Shown here one piece after another: positions 6,924 to 15,104 of a stretch of 24,311 nt of DNA. The notes under the pieces were generated by a model. The model was not told the DNA's origin. It saw nothing but the letters and a program-made list of their open reading frames with translations, and ran no database searches. Origin of the DNA: an uncultured Succinatimonas sp. (GTDB lineage Bacteria > Pseudomonadota > Gammaproteobacteria > Enterobacterales > Succinivibrionaceae); NCBI GenBank assembly GCA_937880335.1, contig CALFLJ010000095.1:1-24311 (forward strand), read 5' to 3'. Position numbers and translations under genes: made by a program. Position 1 is the stretch's first letter, and each line of letters opens with the position of its first letter.

Positions 6924-8573
6924 TTAGAAGGCAAAGCCGATAGCTTTATCCCAGAATGCTGCGTAAATGAGAGCAACAATTAAGAGGATTGCATAAGAGG
7001 CAATTGCGAAACTGTTGGAGGTCTTGAAGGTCTTGGCAGTTAAGACAATAGCCTTCTCGTCATCGTCAACCTCAGAGGATGAGAGGGATACAAAGACGAT
7101 TACTGCAACGGTTAAGATGAAGGTGTACATCATCTGATCCATAAATGGCATGGAGATTGGTAAGAACTTTAAGAGTAAAGCAATTACGATAGATGATAAA
7201 ACACCAACGATAGCGCCGTTTGAGGTGGTCTTCTTGTAGAAGAGACCGCACATAAATACAGCTAAGATACCAGGTGAAACAACACCGGTGTACTCTTGAA
7301 TGAACTGGAAGGCCTGGCCTAAAGCACCTAACATAGGAGCGATGAGACATGCAATTACTAAGGCACAAACAGCAGTTAAACGACCAACGTTAACTAAGGT
7401 ACTGTCTTTGGCATTCTTGTTGATGTACTCTCTGTAAATATCCATAGTAAAGATAGTAGCAGTAGAGTTAAGCATAGAGGCCAGGGAAGATACGATAGCT
7501 GCAGATAAAGCTGCGAATACTAAGCCCTTAATACCGGTAGGGAGTAATTGAGCAACCCAAGGATAAGCACGGTCTGGGTGAGCTAAATCAGGAACGTTAT
7601 GCTGAGCAATATCACCTAATGATGCTAATAAGGTTGGATCCTTAATGATGATATAGTAGGCAGCCATACCTGGTAGGCATACGATGATAGGGGTAATGCA
7701 CTTTAAGAAAGCTGCGAAAGCTAAACCCTTTTGAGCCTCATCAATAGACTTAGCTGCAAAGGTACGCTGAATGATGTACTGATTGAAGCCCCAGTAGTAG
7801 AGGTTTGCAACCCATAAGCCACCGATTAAAACGGCAATACCTGGGAGATTTGAGAACTGCTCGTTATCCTTGCTTAAGATCATCTCAAAGTGCTCAGGAG
7901 TTTCGGTTAACATTCTGCTCATGCCAGCGAAGAAACCTTCACCGCCTGATACGTAGGAAACTGCTAAGTAAGTTGTAGCAATACCACCAATAACTAATAC
8001 GGCAACCTGAATTACGTCAGTCCAAACAACAGCAGACAGACCACCATATACGGAGTAGATTAGGGCGAAAGCTGCAAGACCTAAAATGGTATACATCATC
8101 GGAATGCCTAAGATGGTCTCTAAAGCTAAACCGCCTAAGTAGAGAACAGATGATAAGTTTACGAAGATGTATAAGCAAAGCCAGAAGACAGCTAAGATTG
8201 TCTTTAAGGTTTTGTTGAAACGCTTTTCAACGAACTCAGGAATTGTGTAAATACCCTTTTCAATGAAGATTGGGAGGAAATATTTACCAACTAAGATTAA
8301 GGTAACAGCGGCCATGAACTCATAAGCTGCAATACCAAAACCAATAGCAAATCCAGAACCGGACATACCGATAAACTGCTCAGCGGAAATGTTAGCTGCA
8401 ATTAAGGATGCACCAACAGCCCACCACGGGATAGATTTACCTGCTAAGAAGTAGCCTTCGGTAGTGGATTTATTTTTTCTTGAGACCAAAAGTCCTACAG
8501 AAATAATTACCAGGACGTAAACCGCAAAGATGGTGTAATCAAGAGCGGAAAGTCCTGAAGTTACGTTTTCCAT
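6924..8573 (-). CDS. sglT: Sodium/sugar (galactose/glucose) symporter, SglT type
   Basis: A 549-residue inner-membrane member of the sodium:solute symporter (SSS) family, closely related to the structurally known Vibrio vSGLT, with long identical stretches such as AANISAEQFIGMSGSG and ASMLNSTATIFTMDIY. Sugar-contact residues of vSGLT are conserved with an offset of 3, then 2: Q66, E85, N257, gate Y260, K291 and Q426. The Na+ site serines S362 and S363 are present. It therefore probably imports galactose or glucose with Na+. It is a single gene with its own promoter and terminator. Codons look more biased and less AT-rich than in neighbours, suggesting high expression. The exact sugar is inference. 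Confidence 0.93.
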   Translation of the reverse strand: MENVTSGLSALDYTIFAVYVLVIISVGLLVSRKNKSTTEGYFLAGKSIPWWAVGASLIAANISAEQFIGMSGSGFAIGFGIAAYEFMAAVTLILVGKYFLPIFIEKGIYTIPEFVEKRFNKTLKTILAVFWLCLYIFVNLSSVLYLGGLALETILGIPMMYTILGLAAFALIYSVYGGLSAVVWTDVIQVAVLVIGGIATTYLAVSYVSGGEGFFAGMSRMLTETPEHFEMILSKDNEQFSNLPGIAVLIGGLWVANLYYWGFNQYIIQRTFAAKSIDEAQKGLAFAAFLKCITPIIVCLPGMAAYYIIIKDPTLLASLGDIAQHNVPDLAHPDRAYPWVAQLLPTGIKGLVFAALSAAIVSSLASMLNSTATIFTMDIYREYINKNAKDSTLVNVGRLTAVCALVIACLIAPMLGALGQAFQFIQEYTGVVSPGILAVFMCGLFYKKTTSNGAIVGVLSSIVIALLLKFLPISMPFMDQMMYTFILTVAVIVFVSLSSSEVDDDEKAIVLTAKTFKTSNSFAIASYAILLIVALIYAAFWDKAIGFAF

Positions 8574-8637
8574 TATTACTTACCTATATCAGTGTTTATA
8601 AAAGACCTATGGTCAGGATGTAAAAATCAGCCCATAG

Positions 8638-8662
8638 GTAACCGTTTACAAGGCATATTATA
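8638..8662 (-). promoter_or_regulatory. sglT promoter -10 box with proximal LacI-type operator
   Basis: On the minus strand a consensus TATAAT (8662-8657) is followed by the partial palindrome GTAAACGGTTAC (8649-8638), with the CG centre and A/T-rich half-sites typical of LacI/GalR-family operators. The operator would sit at about the transcription start, a repression position. The -35 region is weak. The sglT start codon is about 65 bases downstream. Confidence 0.55.
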
Positions 8663-8850
8663 GGTTGATTTTGTTTAAGAATAAAACCCCATGAAGACTT
8701 ATAAGTTGTTTAAAAAAAATCGTCATAAACATAACAAATTTCAAATTTAAATAAAGTTCTACAAACTGCATATAAATGCAGTTTTAGTAAGATAACTCTC
8801 TGAAAAAAGTAAATTTCTTTTTGATCATTTTTATCATTTTATGGTTTATA

Positions 8851-8905
8851 CAAACGTTTGACAAAATATTTTTTTATTATTTCGCTTTAAGATGTAACCG
8901 TTTCC
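8851..8905. promoter_or_regulatory. Two distal LacI-type operator-like sites upstream of sglT
   Basis: CAAACGTTTG (8851-8860) is a perfect 10-base palindrome with a CG centre. GTAACCGTTTCC (8894-8905) shares ten consecutive bases with the promoter-proximal site at 8638-8649. Their centres are about 44 bases apart and 212-256 bases from the proximal site, compatible with a looping arrangement. No regulator gene is in the window. Confidence 0.45.
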
Positions 8906-8962
8906 ACTAAAAATAACTTATTGATATAAAAGGAAAATAAATTTTATAAAATTATTCAATAT

Positions 8963-8978
8963 TGTGATCTGTATCAAA
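8963..8978. promoter_or_regulatory. CRP-like site
   Basis: TGTGA (8963-8967), six bases, then TCAAA (8974-8978) matches nine of ten key bases of the CRP consensus TGTGA-N6-TCACA. It is nearly 400 bases from the sglT start, so any role there is uncertain. Confidence 0.3.
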
Positions 8979-9178
8979 TAAAATATAGTAGTAAGATTAT
9001 TTTATATATTATTTTGTTAAATTTTATATTTAAGGCTATATTTAAGATACTTATATGAGTTATATTTTAAGAAAATAGCTACACCTGTCACAACTTTTTA
9101 GTTGGAGAATTATTAGAAAATAAAGTCATCTGTTTGCGTAGAAAAATTTTTATAAAGTAGTTTTGGGGGATGGGTAAT

Positions 9179-9666
9179 TTAAGACGTAAACAACTCTAAA
9201 CTAAAAGCCTTAGTGTCACCTGCTAAAGCAGGCTCAACCTAGGTTTTGGCTATCTGCACAACTAAGACGTTAAGATTTAGACCTCAATTTAGGTTGCATT
9301 GCGCTCTTTACCACTGTTATTGAATACAAATTGGTGTTTTTGACTTATTCTTATGGCATTGCAATGTAGACAGGTTGTTGGCATAAAACGTGGGGATATG
9401 AAAACCACTTCAATACCATATAAACATGCTTTGTTATAAATATATACAGAAACTTTCTATGACGAGGATGTACGCCTAGACGCCCATTCACCGTATAGAC
9501 ATAAGCCTTTATGTAGTTTTTTAGAGGCAAATGTGTTCTTGTCTAGGTTTAATACTGGATGTTTAAAGCTTAGGCTAAGAGCACCATCTTCTTAGTGATA
9601 GCCTACAAATATTTTTTAAATTTTTATACCTCAATAAAGTTTTCAGTCCTAGTCCAAAAAATTCTA
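9179..9666 (-). pseudogene. Decayed TnpB remnant (IS200/IS605-type element)
   Basis: No intact frame exists, but the minus strand carries a ruined TnpB, the RNA-guided nuclease of IS200/IS605 elements. In order: GLGLKTL (about 9653-9633; RuvC-I normally GIDLGLKT, the catalytic Asp now lost), LNLDKNTFASKKLHKG resembling the ENL-VK-M-KN--L segment, YGIEVV and RFMPTTCLHC (the Y-G-EVV...RFYPSSKTCS-CG zinc-ribbon entry), then KERNAT for the RD-NA motif, whose second Cys pair is gone. After a stop and a frameshift, VEPALAGDTKAF resembles the usual C-terminal tail. At least several in-frame stops and shifts separate these pieces. The N-terminal part, TnpA and the element ends are not recognised. Motif matches are by eye. 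Confidence 0.6.
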
Positions 9667-10040
9667 AGGTTCCCTAATGATAATCTATATAAGAATTACT
9701 CATAATTCTAAGATGGGCTTTAAAGTTCCGTGTCAAAGAAGAGTTTAAAAAGGTCTTAAACTAATATTGCAAGTAGTATTAGTTTAAGCCTTTAATATTA
9801 AACATTCAGATGATGCTTTAGTAAAAGTAAATTAGGTACCTAATTGCTACAGGTTTAAAGCTGTAGCTGTAATTAAAAAAAGAATCTGATAAAATCTATG
9901 TAATATCTTTGTATGAATAAAAATGGAATAAAAGAAATAGCTCCATACAGGAGAGGAAGGCCTTTATTGTGAAACAAAGCGCGAGTGCTTTATTAGTGTA
10001 ATAGTGGCAATAGGTTTTAATAAAACAGAAAAAAACGAGA
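9667..10040. other. Gap without a recognisable gene
   Basis: AT-rich DNA upstream of the TnpB remnant on its strand. It could contain the eroded N-terminal part of the same pseudogene, but I can place no motif there. A small hairpin AAAGC/GCTTT lies near 9975-9991. Nothing else is supported. Confidence 0.4.
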
Positions 10041-10132
10041 AGATCTTGAGTTTATGTTGCTGTAAGGCAAAAACTCACAGCTTTTAACATAAGATCTATA
10101 AAACAGGATGCCCTTACTTATAGAAGTAGGGC
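10041..10132. other. Nested and mutually exclusive hairpins upstream of the HNH gene
   Basis: Stems AGATCT (10041-10046 with 10092-10097), TATGTT/AACATA (10053-10058, 10086-10091) and GCTGT/ACAGC (10059-10063, 10077-10081) stack into one long hairpin. GAGTTT (10048-10053) can instead pair with AAACTC (10071-10076), which would break it. A second hairpin, GCCCT-ACTT/AAGT-AGGGC (10110-10132, one bulge), follows. No U-tract follows either. They could be a regulatory leader or the end structures of the lost IS200/IS605 element. Confidence 0.4.
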
Positions 10133-10163
10133 GGATGTCACATAAGATAGACTTAATAAAAAC

Positions 10164-10169
10164 TATAAT
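10164..10169 (+). promoter_or_regulatory. Candidate -10 box for the HNH gene
   Basis: A consensus TATAAT lies 32 bases before the HNH start codon, with a possible ribosome site AGGA at 10190-10193. No good -35 box is seen 16-18 bases upstream, so this is tentative. Confidence 0.35.
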
Positions 10170-10201
10170 TTATATTGCTTTAATAAGTTAGGAATCAATA
10201 T

Positions 10202-11236
10202 ATGACAGAGATTTTTCCTCAAAAAATTCAAATGTGCCGTGTAAACTCAGACTGGTACAGAGTTATTGCAGATAATTACTTAGTTAGCGGTTCTGCTGTT
10301 ATCAACTGTTGGTTTACTAAAAATATTGAGGCTATAAATCAACAGGGCGGGGATTTAAATTTAGAACCAGGTTCAATGGTAATGTTCCTCCTTACGATTG
10401 AAGATGTAGATTATATAGTAGGTGGCGCTTTCCTATTAAAACATGCCTATTTAAAGCCTGAGCAGTGTTGGCGCAATTTAGGAGTGCGTAATGGTTTTAA
10501 GACTGAGGAAGCTTTCTTTGATGCAGTAAAAAAAGCAGGCGGAAAACTTGATGAGGAGCTAAGTTGTTATTTCCTGGCATCTGATTTTATATTCACTCAT
10601 GCGAATATGATCTCAATTCCTGATGAGTTTTCTTTTAAGTATGAGCCTAGGACTACTTTCACTTTAGACAGAGGTGAACCTTTTGGACACTATCTTGTAA
10701 AAATTGCCTTATCTCATCGTTTGGATCAGATGAAAGTAGGTCATGTAGTAGATAGTGATTGGCCAGGTCTTTATCACACTACAGCATATGTAAAATCTTT
10801 TATGTCTGTAGCCTCCGCTCATGCGCAGATCTTTAATAATTATGACTTCAAATGCGCAATTACAGGTGATAGTCCATTTCCTCTTTTAGAGGTTACCCAC
10901 ATTCGCTCTCTATATGATGAGCGATTTAATTACCCTCAAAACTGCATTATCCTGCGTAAGGATTTTCATACCTTATTTAATACAGGATATATAACTGCAA
11001 AATATGACGGTGATGACAAAATAGTACTTGAAATTTCAAAGAACGCACACGATGTATTAAAGGGATATGCTCAATACGATGGTGTGTGTTTAAATCTTCC
11101 TCAGGATAGATCTTTATGGCCGTCAAAAGAAAATCTTCAGTGGCACAATCAGATCCGTTTTGAAAACTGGCTTAAGGAAGGTACTTTTAATATTGCTGAT
11201 CCGCAATTACATTTACATCGTAAGCAGATAAATTAA
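10202..11236 (+). CDS. HNH endonuclease with PUA/EVE-like N-terminal domain (probable modification-dependent restriction type)
   Basis: A 344-residue protein. The C-terminal part (about 205-275) is an HNH nuclease of the restriction type: YDFKCAITG leads in, then LLEVTHIRS (H233), PQNCIIL (N247) and DFHTLFNTG (H256), giving an intact H-N-H set. The N-terminal half (about 10-140) has PGSMVMFLL followed by DYIVGGAFLLKHAYL and CWRNLGVRNG, a pattern found in HNH nucleases whose N-terminus is a PUA-superfamily (EVE-like) reader of modified bases. This suggests a single-protein system cutting modified foreign DNA. Family membership of the nuclease domain is firm, the reader role is inference. The next gene starts 33 bases downstream, so the two are probably co-transcribed. 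Confidence 0.78.
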   Translation: MTEIFPQKIQMCRVNSDWYRVIADNYLVSGSAVINCWFTKNIEAINQQGGDLNLEPGSMVMFLLTIEDVDYIVGGAFLLKHAYLKPEQCWRNLGVRNGFKTEEAFFDAVKKAGGKLDEELSCYFLASDFIFTHANMISIPDEFSFKYEPRTTFTLDRGEPFGHYLVKIALSHRLDQMKVGHVVDSDWPGLYHTTAYVKSFMSVASAHAQIFNNYDFKCAITGDSPFPLLEVTHIRSLYDERFNYPQNCIILRKDFHTLFNTGYITAKYDGDDKIVLEISKNAHDVLKGYAQYDGVCLNLPQDRSLWPSKENLQWHNQIRFENWLKEGTFNIADPQLHLHRKQIN

Positions 11237-11269
11237 ATATCTATATTATATGTATTTTAAGGACTTGTT

Positions 11270-11911
11270 ATGAAAATCGCGGTCTTAGGAGCAAATAGCT
11301 CTTTTGGAAGCAAATTGGTTTTAAAAGCTGAGGAAGCTAAAATTAGTGTCGTGAATTTGGTATCTGATGCTAGTAATTTAGTGGGAAGCGGTCCTGTTAT
11401 AATTAAAGATTTTCATGACTTAACTTTTAATGATGTAAAAGATTGCCATTATGTGGTGGATACTCTGTCTTTTTTAAAGATTTCCCAGTTTTCCTCAGAT
11501 TTGCTCCCCTTATGGCATCTCTTAGAGATTTTAAAAGGCTCAAATATAAAATTATTAGCCCTAGGTTCTAGTTCTTTTCTATATACAGACAAATCAAGAA
11601 CAAGGCTTGTTTATGAAAGTGAATGTATGTGTGATGATGCTCCTCAGGTAAGTCCTAGACTTTGTATCAATGCATACAATAGATTAAAACATTGTTCTAA
11701 TGTTTCCTGGAGTGTCCTCTGCCCGCCCTTACTTCTAGACTCTAAAAGTTACTGCAACAGTGCTTTGGAGTTTGGAAATGATATTTTACCGATGGGTCTT
11801 GATGGTGATAGTTGCATTAGTGAAAGTGACTTTGTAAAAGCGGTAGTTGAAACTTTACTGCGCAATCCTCAGGCTCATAGTTGTATTTCTGTACGAGCCT
11901 TGCGTAATTAG
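11270..11911 (+). CDS. NAD(P)-binding Rossmann-fold protein (atypical SDR / NmrA-like)
   Basis: A 213-residue cytoplasmic protein that begins with a Rossmann strand and loop, MKIAVLGANSSFGSKLV (glycines at 7 and 13), typical of atypical short-chain dehydrogenases and NmrA-like NAD(P)-binding proteins. Further on ALGSSSFLY and WSVLCPPLLLD resemble the substrate-side strands of that group, but the usual YxxxK catalytic pair appears only as the imperfect YNRLK (about 140-144). Enzyme activity is thus uncertain. It starts 33 bases after the HNH nuclease and ends at a strong terminator, so the two form a small unit. Substrate unknown. Confidence 0.65.
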   Translation: MKIAVLGANSSFGSKLVLKAEEAKISVVNLVSDASNLVGSGPVIIKDFHDLTFNDVKDCHYVVDTLSFLKISQFSSDLLPLWHLLEILKGSNIKLLALGSSSFLYTDKSRTRLVYESECMCDDAPQVSPRLCINAYNRLKHCSNVSWSVLCPPLLLDSKSYCNSALEFGNDILPMGLDGDSCISESDFVKAVVETLLRNPQAHSCISVRALRN

Positions 11912-11943
11912 TAAAGAAATATAAAGAAAATTTATCTATATTG

Positions 11944-11982
11944 AGGTAATTCCCAATCTTAAAACAAGATTGTGAATTACCT
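11944..11982 (+). terminator. Hairpin terminator after the HNH/Rossmann pair
   Basis: A 17-position stem with one internal mismatch (11944-11960 with 11966-11982) closes a five-base loop and is followed by TGTATTTATCTT. The tail is T-rich rather than a pure T-run, so termination is probable, possibly imperfect. It lies 32 bases after the stop codon. Confidence 0.7.
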
Positions 11983-12093
11983 TGTATTTATCTTAAGTAT
12001 AAAATGCTCAAAATTTATTTTTAAAATCAATATCTTTAAGATTTTTTCAGGATTAAAATAAACAAAATATTTTTACATACAAAAGAGGTAATT

Positions 12094-13014
12094 ATGTCCT
12101 TTTTAGACGCCTTTTCTCAGATGTCGGTTTTGTTTATGATGGTTATTGTCGGCTTTTGCTGCAATAAACTTCATTATATGGATCTTGATTTTAACCGTAA
12201 ATTTTCATCTCTTATTCTAAATATCACAGCTCCTTTTTTAATTCTTTCCTCTGTTATGGGATCAACACTGCCTGCAAAGGAAGATATTTTGCCTGTATTA
12301 ATTGCAGGTTTAGGCACCATGGTTTTAGCCATTGCATTAGCTTTCCCTATAACTAAATTATTACGTATAAAAAAAGAGGATGCAGGAATTTATCGTTTCA
12401 TGTTAAGTTTCGGTAATATCAACTTTATCGGATTCCCTGTAGTAGGCATGCTTTTTGGTCAGGAAGCTATTTTCTATGCTTCTGTTTTAACCATCCCTTT
12501 CTATTTCTTGATTTTTCTCTTAGGCGTAATCTTTGTTACCTCAGGTCGAGGCAAGGTGACATTTAGCTGGAGAATGTTTTTATCTCCATGCTTAGTCGGA
12601 ACATATATTTCAATTATTATTGTGCTTTTAGGTTTAAAGACCCCAGCTCCAGTTGCTCAGGCTTGTTCACTAGTTGGAAGTCTAACCGTCTCAGGCTCTC
12701 TTTTAATTATTGGCTCAACCCTGGCTGAGCTTCCTGTTTTACATATGTTAGGAACTCCTAAGCTTTACTTTATTACCTTTTTAAAGCTTCTTGCTATTCC
12801 TGCATTAGTATATGGTATTTTCCTTTTAACCCCGCTTGATAAGAAATATACTGATGTTCTTGTAATTTTGGCTGGCATGCCTGTAGCTTCAATTGGAACA
12901 ATGCTTTGTCTTAAAAATGGTGTAGATGCAAAAGCAATGTCTCAGGGAACATTCCTAACTACGTTATTATCAATTAGCTATCTTACTTTAAACGTTTATT
13001 TATCTAAATTTTAG
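12094..13014 (+). CDS. AEC family transporter (auxin efflux carrier type)
   Basis: A 306-residue inner-membrane protein of the AEC family, bacterial secondary carriers that move small organic anions such as malate or other dicarboxylates. Hydrophobic helices fill the sequence, about ten in all, and family-type stretches include LNITAPFLILSSVM (about 43-56) and FGNINFIGFPVVGMLFGQEA (about 106-125), where the Asn-rich crossover region lies. Length is normal for the family (300-320). A ribosome site GAGG stands 6 bases before the ATG. It has its own terminator and appears monocistronic. The substrate cannot be told from sequence. Confidence 0.88.
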   Translation: MSFLDAFSQMSVLFMMVIVGFCCNKLHYMDLDFNRKFSSLILNITAPFLILSSVMGSTLPAKEDILPVLIAGLGTMVLAIALAFPITKLLRIKKEDAGIYRFMLSFGNINFIGFPVVGMLFGQEAIFYASVLTIPFYFLIFLLGVIFVTSGRGKVTFSWRMFLSPCLVGTYISIIIVLLGLKTPAPVAQACSLVGSLTVSGSLLIIGSTLAELPVLHMLGTPKLYFITFLKLLAIPALVYGIFLLTPLDKKYTDVLVILAGMPVASIGTMLCLKNGVDAKAMSQGTFLTTLLSISYLTLNVYLSKF

Positions 13015-13085
13015 AAGTCAGATCTTTGTATGAACTTATCTAATTAAATTCCTTTGTTCATACGATTTTAGGTCTGACTTTTTTA
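13015..13085 (+). terminator. Rho-independent terminator of the AEC gene
   Basis: It starts at the base after the stop codon. An outer 10-bp stem (13015-13024 with 13071-13080, one G-U) and an inner 7-bp stem TATGAAC/GTTCATA (13029-13035, 13056-13062) are followed at once by a T-run. Confidence 0.8.
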
Positions 13086-13307
13086 TGAATTTTACTCTTC
13101 TGCAAATACCTACCTAAAATAAAAGTAAGCATATACACCCTCAAAAATAAGCATACAGAGATGTGTTTATAAGTGCGTCAGATCTAATGATAAAAAGTGA
13201 TTGTATAGTATGCGTAAATTGCCTCTTGTCTATGATATTTTACAGTTGCCTGGGGTGAGGATTTATTTTCTTAATACATAAAATAATATTCTGTTAAATT
13301 CTCTTAT

Positions 13308-13336
13308 AAAAAAAGAGGAAGGTATTTACCTTCCTC
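13308..13336 (-). terminator. Rho-independent terminator of the NhaC-type gene
   Basis: On the minus strand a perfect 9-bp stem (13336-13328 with 13323-13315), with a 4-base loop, is followed directly by seven T (13314-13308). It lies about 38 bases after the antiporter stop. The rest of the gap 13086-13307 shows nothing recognisable. Confidence 0.92.
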
Positions 13337-13374
13337 AAAAGAATTTTAAATCATATTAACGTTGTGACTTTATT

Positions 13375-14949
13375 TTATGCAACTTGTGTCTGAGCCTTAT
13401 TACGGTTTACATTTATTCTGTGTAAAACAGCAATAATACAGATAAGCAATACTGCAGCTGTGCCTAAACTCAACCACAAATTGTAGGTCAAGCCTGCAAT
13501 GATATAGCCTATGAAAGCACAGAATGCTACGACTAAAGCATATGGTAACTGTGTGTAAACGTGCTCAATATGAACACATCCGGCTCCAGCTGAGGATAAA
13601 ATAGTGGTATCTGAGATAGGGGAGCAATGATCACCAAAGACCGATCCGGCAAGTGTAGCTGAGAGAGTTACCACAATTAAGGCCTGAGAATCAGGATCAA
13701 CTGCTTGTGCAACGGAGACAACAATTGGAATTAAGATTCCAAAAGTACCCCAGGCAGTACCAGTTGAGAAGGATAAGAAGCCTGCAATTGCAAAGATAAC
13801 TGCAGGTAAAATTGCTCCTAAAATTGCAGTATCGCTTTGTACAATAGATGAAATAAATACAGGTGTTTGTAATAAATCACGAGTTACACCTGCAATAGTC
13901 CATGCTAGAACTAAGATCATATTAGCAGGGACCATGGCTTGAACACCACGCAGAACACCGTCCATGAACTCTTTTAAAGTTAAAAGTCTTCTGAAAACAA
14001 AAAGTACAAAAGCTACAGATAAAGCTGCAAATGATGATAGTACTAAAGCAGGACCTGCAGAGGTATTACCAAAGGCTGCTCCTAAGCTGTGATAGGCAGG
14101 ATCATCGCCCCAATAACCGCCAACATAAAGCAAAGACAGGGTGGCAAAGATAATTAATGATGCGATAGGAATAATCATATCGAATACAGTGCCGTCAGCC
14201 TTTACATCAATATTGTCAACATTCTTAGAATCTTGCTCTTTTTCATCGTCGTTTATGCCTACCTGATTTAGGACATCCTGTTCTGCTTTAAGCATTGGTC
14301 CAAAATCAAGGTTTAGGAATGAGACAATAAGAACCATAGATAAACAGAGCAGAGCGTAAAAGTTCCATGGGATTGTAGAAACAAACGCCTGCATTTCTGA
14401 TTCAAATGCATTGGTATCTTTAAGATTTGAACCTACAGCGGCAGCCCATGATGAAATAGGAGCAATAATGCAGATTGGGGCGGCTGTGGCATCTATTATG
14501 TAGGCAAGTTTAGCACGAGAGATTTTATAGGTATCAGTAATAGGACGCATTACAGTACCAACTGTCAAGCAGTTGAAGTAATCGTCAATAAATATAAAAC
14601 CACCAAGGATTGAGGTTGAAATCATGGCGCTACGACGACCTTTAATGTGAGTTGTAGCCCATTTTCCATAGGCTTTAGAACCTCCAGCCATCGAGATTAC
14701 ATAAACAAGAGAGCCTAAAAGAGAGCAGAATAAGACAATGTTTATGTCAAAGCGGTTAGCCATAACCTTAAAAGCATTTTCAACAGTACCAACAACAATA
14801 CTGTCAGCCCCTATACCTACAGTATAGATGAGGGTACCACTTAAAATACCTAGGAGGAGGGAAGAGAAAACTTCCTTAGTAATTAAAGCTAATCCTACTG
14901 CAATTATTGGCGGCAGGATGGACAGCCAACCTGCATAATACGCTTCCAT
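13375..14949 (-). CDS. Na+/H+ antiporter, NhaC family
   Basis: A 524-residue inner-membrane protein of the NhaC family, which exchanges Na+ (or couples an organic solute) for H+. It has about twelve or more hydrophobic segments. Conserved parts include GGFIFIDDYFNCLTVGTVMRP (about 115-135), AYIIDATAAPICIIAPISSWAAAVG (about 148-172), FSTGTAWGTFGILIP and SVFGDHCSPISDTTILSSAGAG, the last two typical of NhaC-type carriers. A charged, soluble linker rich in Asp/Glu/Lys (about 225-250) separates the halves. Length is usual for the family (about 460-530). It is a single gene with an extended -10 promoter and a strong terminator. Some relatives transport amino or organic acids instead, so the ion specificity is not certain. 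Confidence 0.85.
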   Translation of the reverse strand: MEAYYAGWLSILPPIIAVGLALITKEVFSSLLLGILSGTLIYTVGIGADSIVVGTVENAFKVMANRFDINIVLFCSLLGSLVYVISMAGGSKAYGKWATTHIKGRRSAMISTSILGGFIFIDDYFNCLTVGTVMRPITDTYKISRAKLAYIIDATAAPICIIAPISSWAAAVGSNLKDTNAFESEMQAFVSTIPWNFYALLCLSMVLIVSFLNLDFGPMLKAEQDVLNQVGINDDEKEQDSKNVDNIDVKADGTVFDMIIPIASLIIFATLSLLYVGGYWGDDPAYHSLGAAFGNTSAGPALVLSSFAALSVAFVLFVFRRLLTLKEFMDGVLRGVQAMVPANMILVLAWTIAGVTRDLLQTPVFISSIVQSDTAILGAILPAVIFAIAGFLSFSTGTAWGTFGILIPIVVSVAQAVDPDSQALIVVTLSATLAGSVFGDHCSPISDTTILSSAGAGCVHIEHVYTQLPYALVVAFCAFIGYIIAGLTYNLWLSLGTAAVLLICIIAVLHRINVNRNKAQTQVA

Positions 14950-15011
14950 AAATACCTCAAAAATAAATAATACTGATCTTTTATTGTGCGATCCTAAAAA
15001 AAATTTTCCAA

Positions 15012-15020
15012 ATTATAGCA
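15012..15020 (-). promoter_or_regulatory. Extended -10 promoter element of the NhaC-type gene
   Basis: On the minus strand TGCTATAAT (15020-15012) is a full extended -10 box, about 63 bases before the ATG at 14949. No good -35 is needed for such promoters, and none is obvious. Confidence 0.5.
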
Positions 15021-15104
15021 ATCTTGAACGGTTTTATAAAATTATGTTTATTTTTGGTGCTTTTGCACTTAAAAGATTATAAATTTCTTGATAAGGATCA
15101 AAAT

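Noticed and set aside
7072..7368. Minus-strand frame within sglT in another phase
   Set aside because: Overlaps the strongly conserved SglT coding sequence; shadow frame.
9218..9232. Short palindrome CTGCT-AA-AGCAG as an operator or IS end
   Set aside because: It lies inside the TnpB tail remnant and is short enough to be coding-sequence chance.
15057..15068. Small hairpin GTGC-TTTT-GCAC as terminator of the metalloprotease gene
   Set aside because: Only four base pairs and no T-run on the minus strand.
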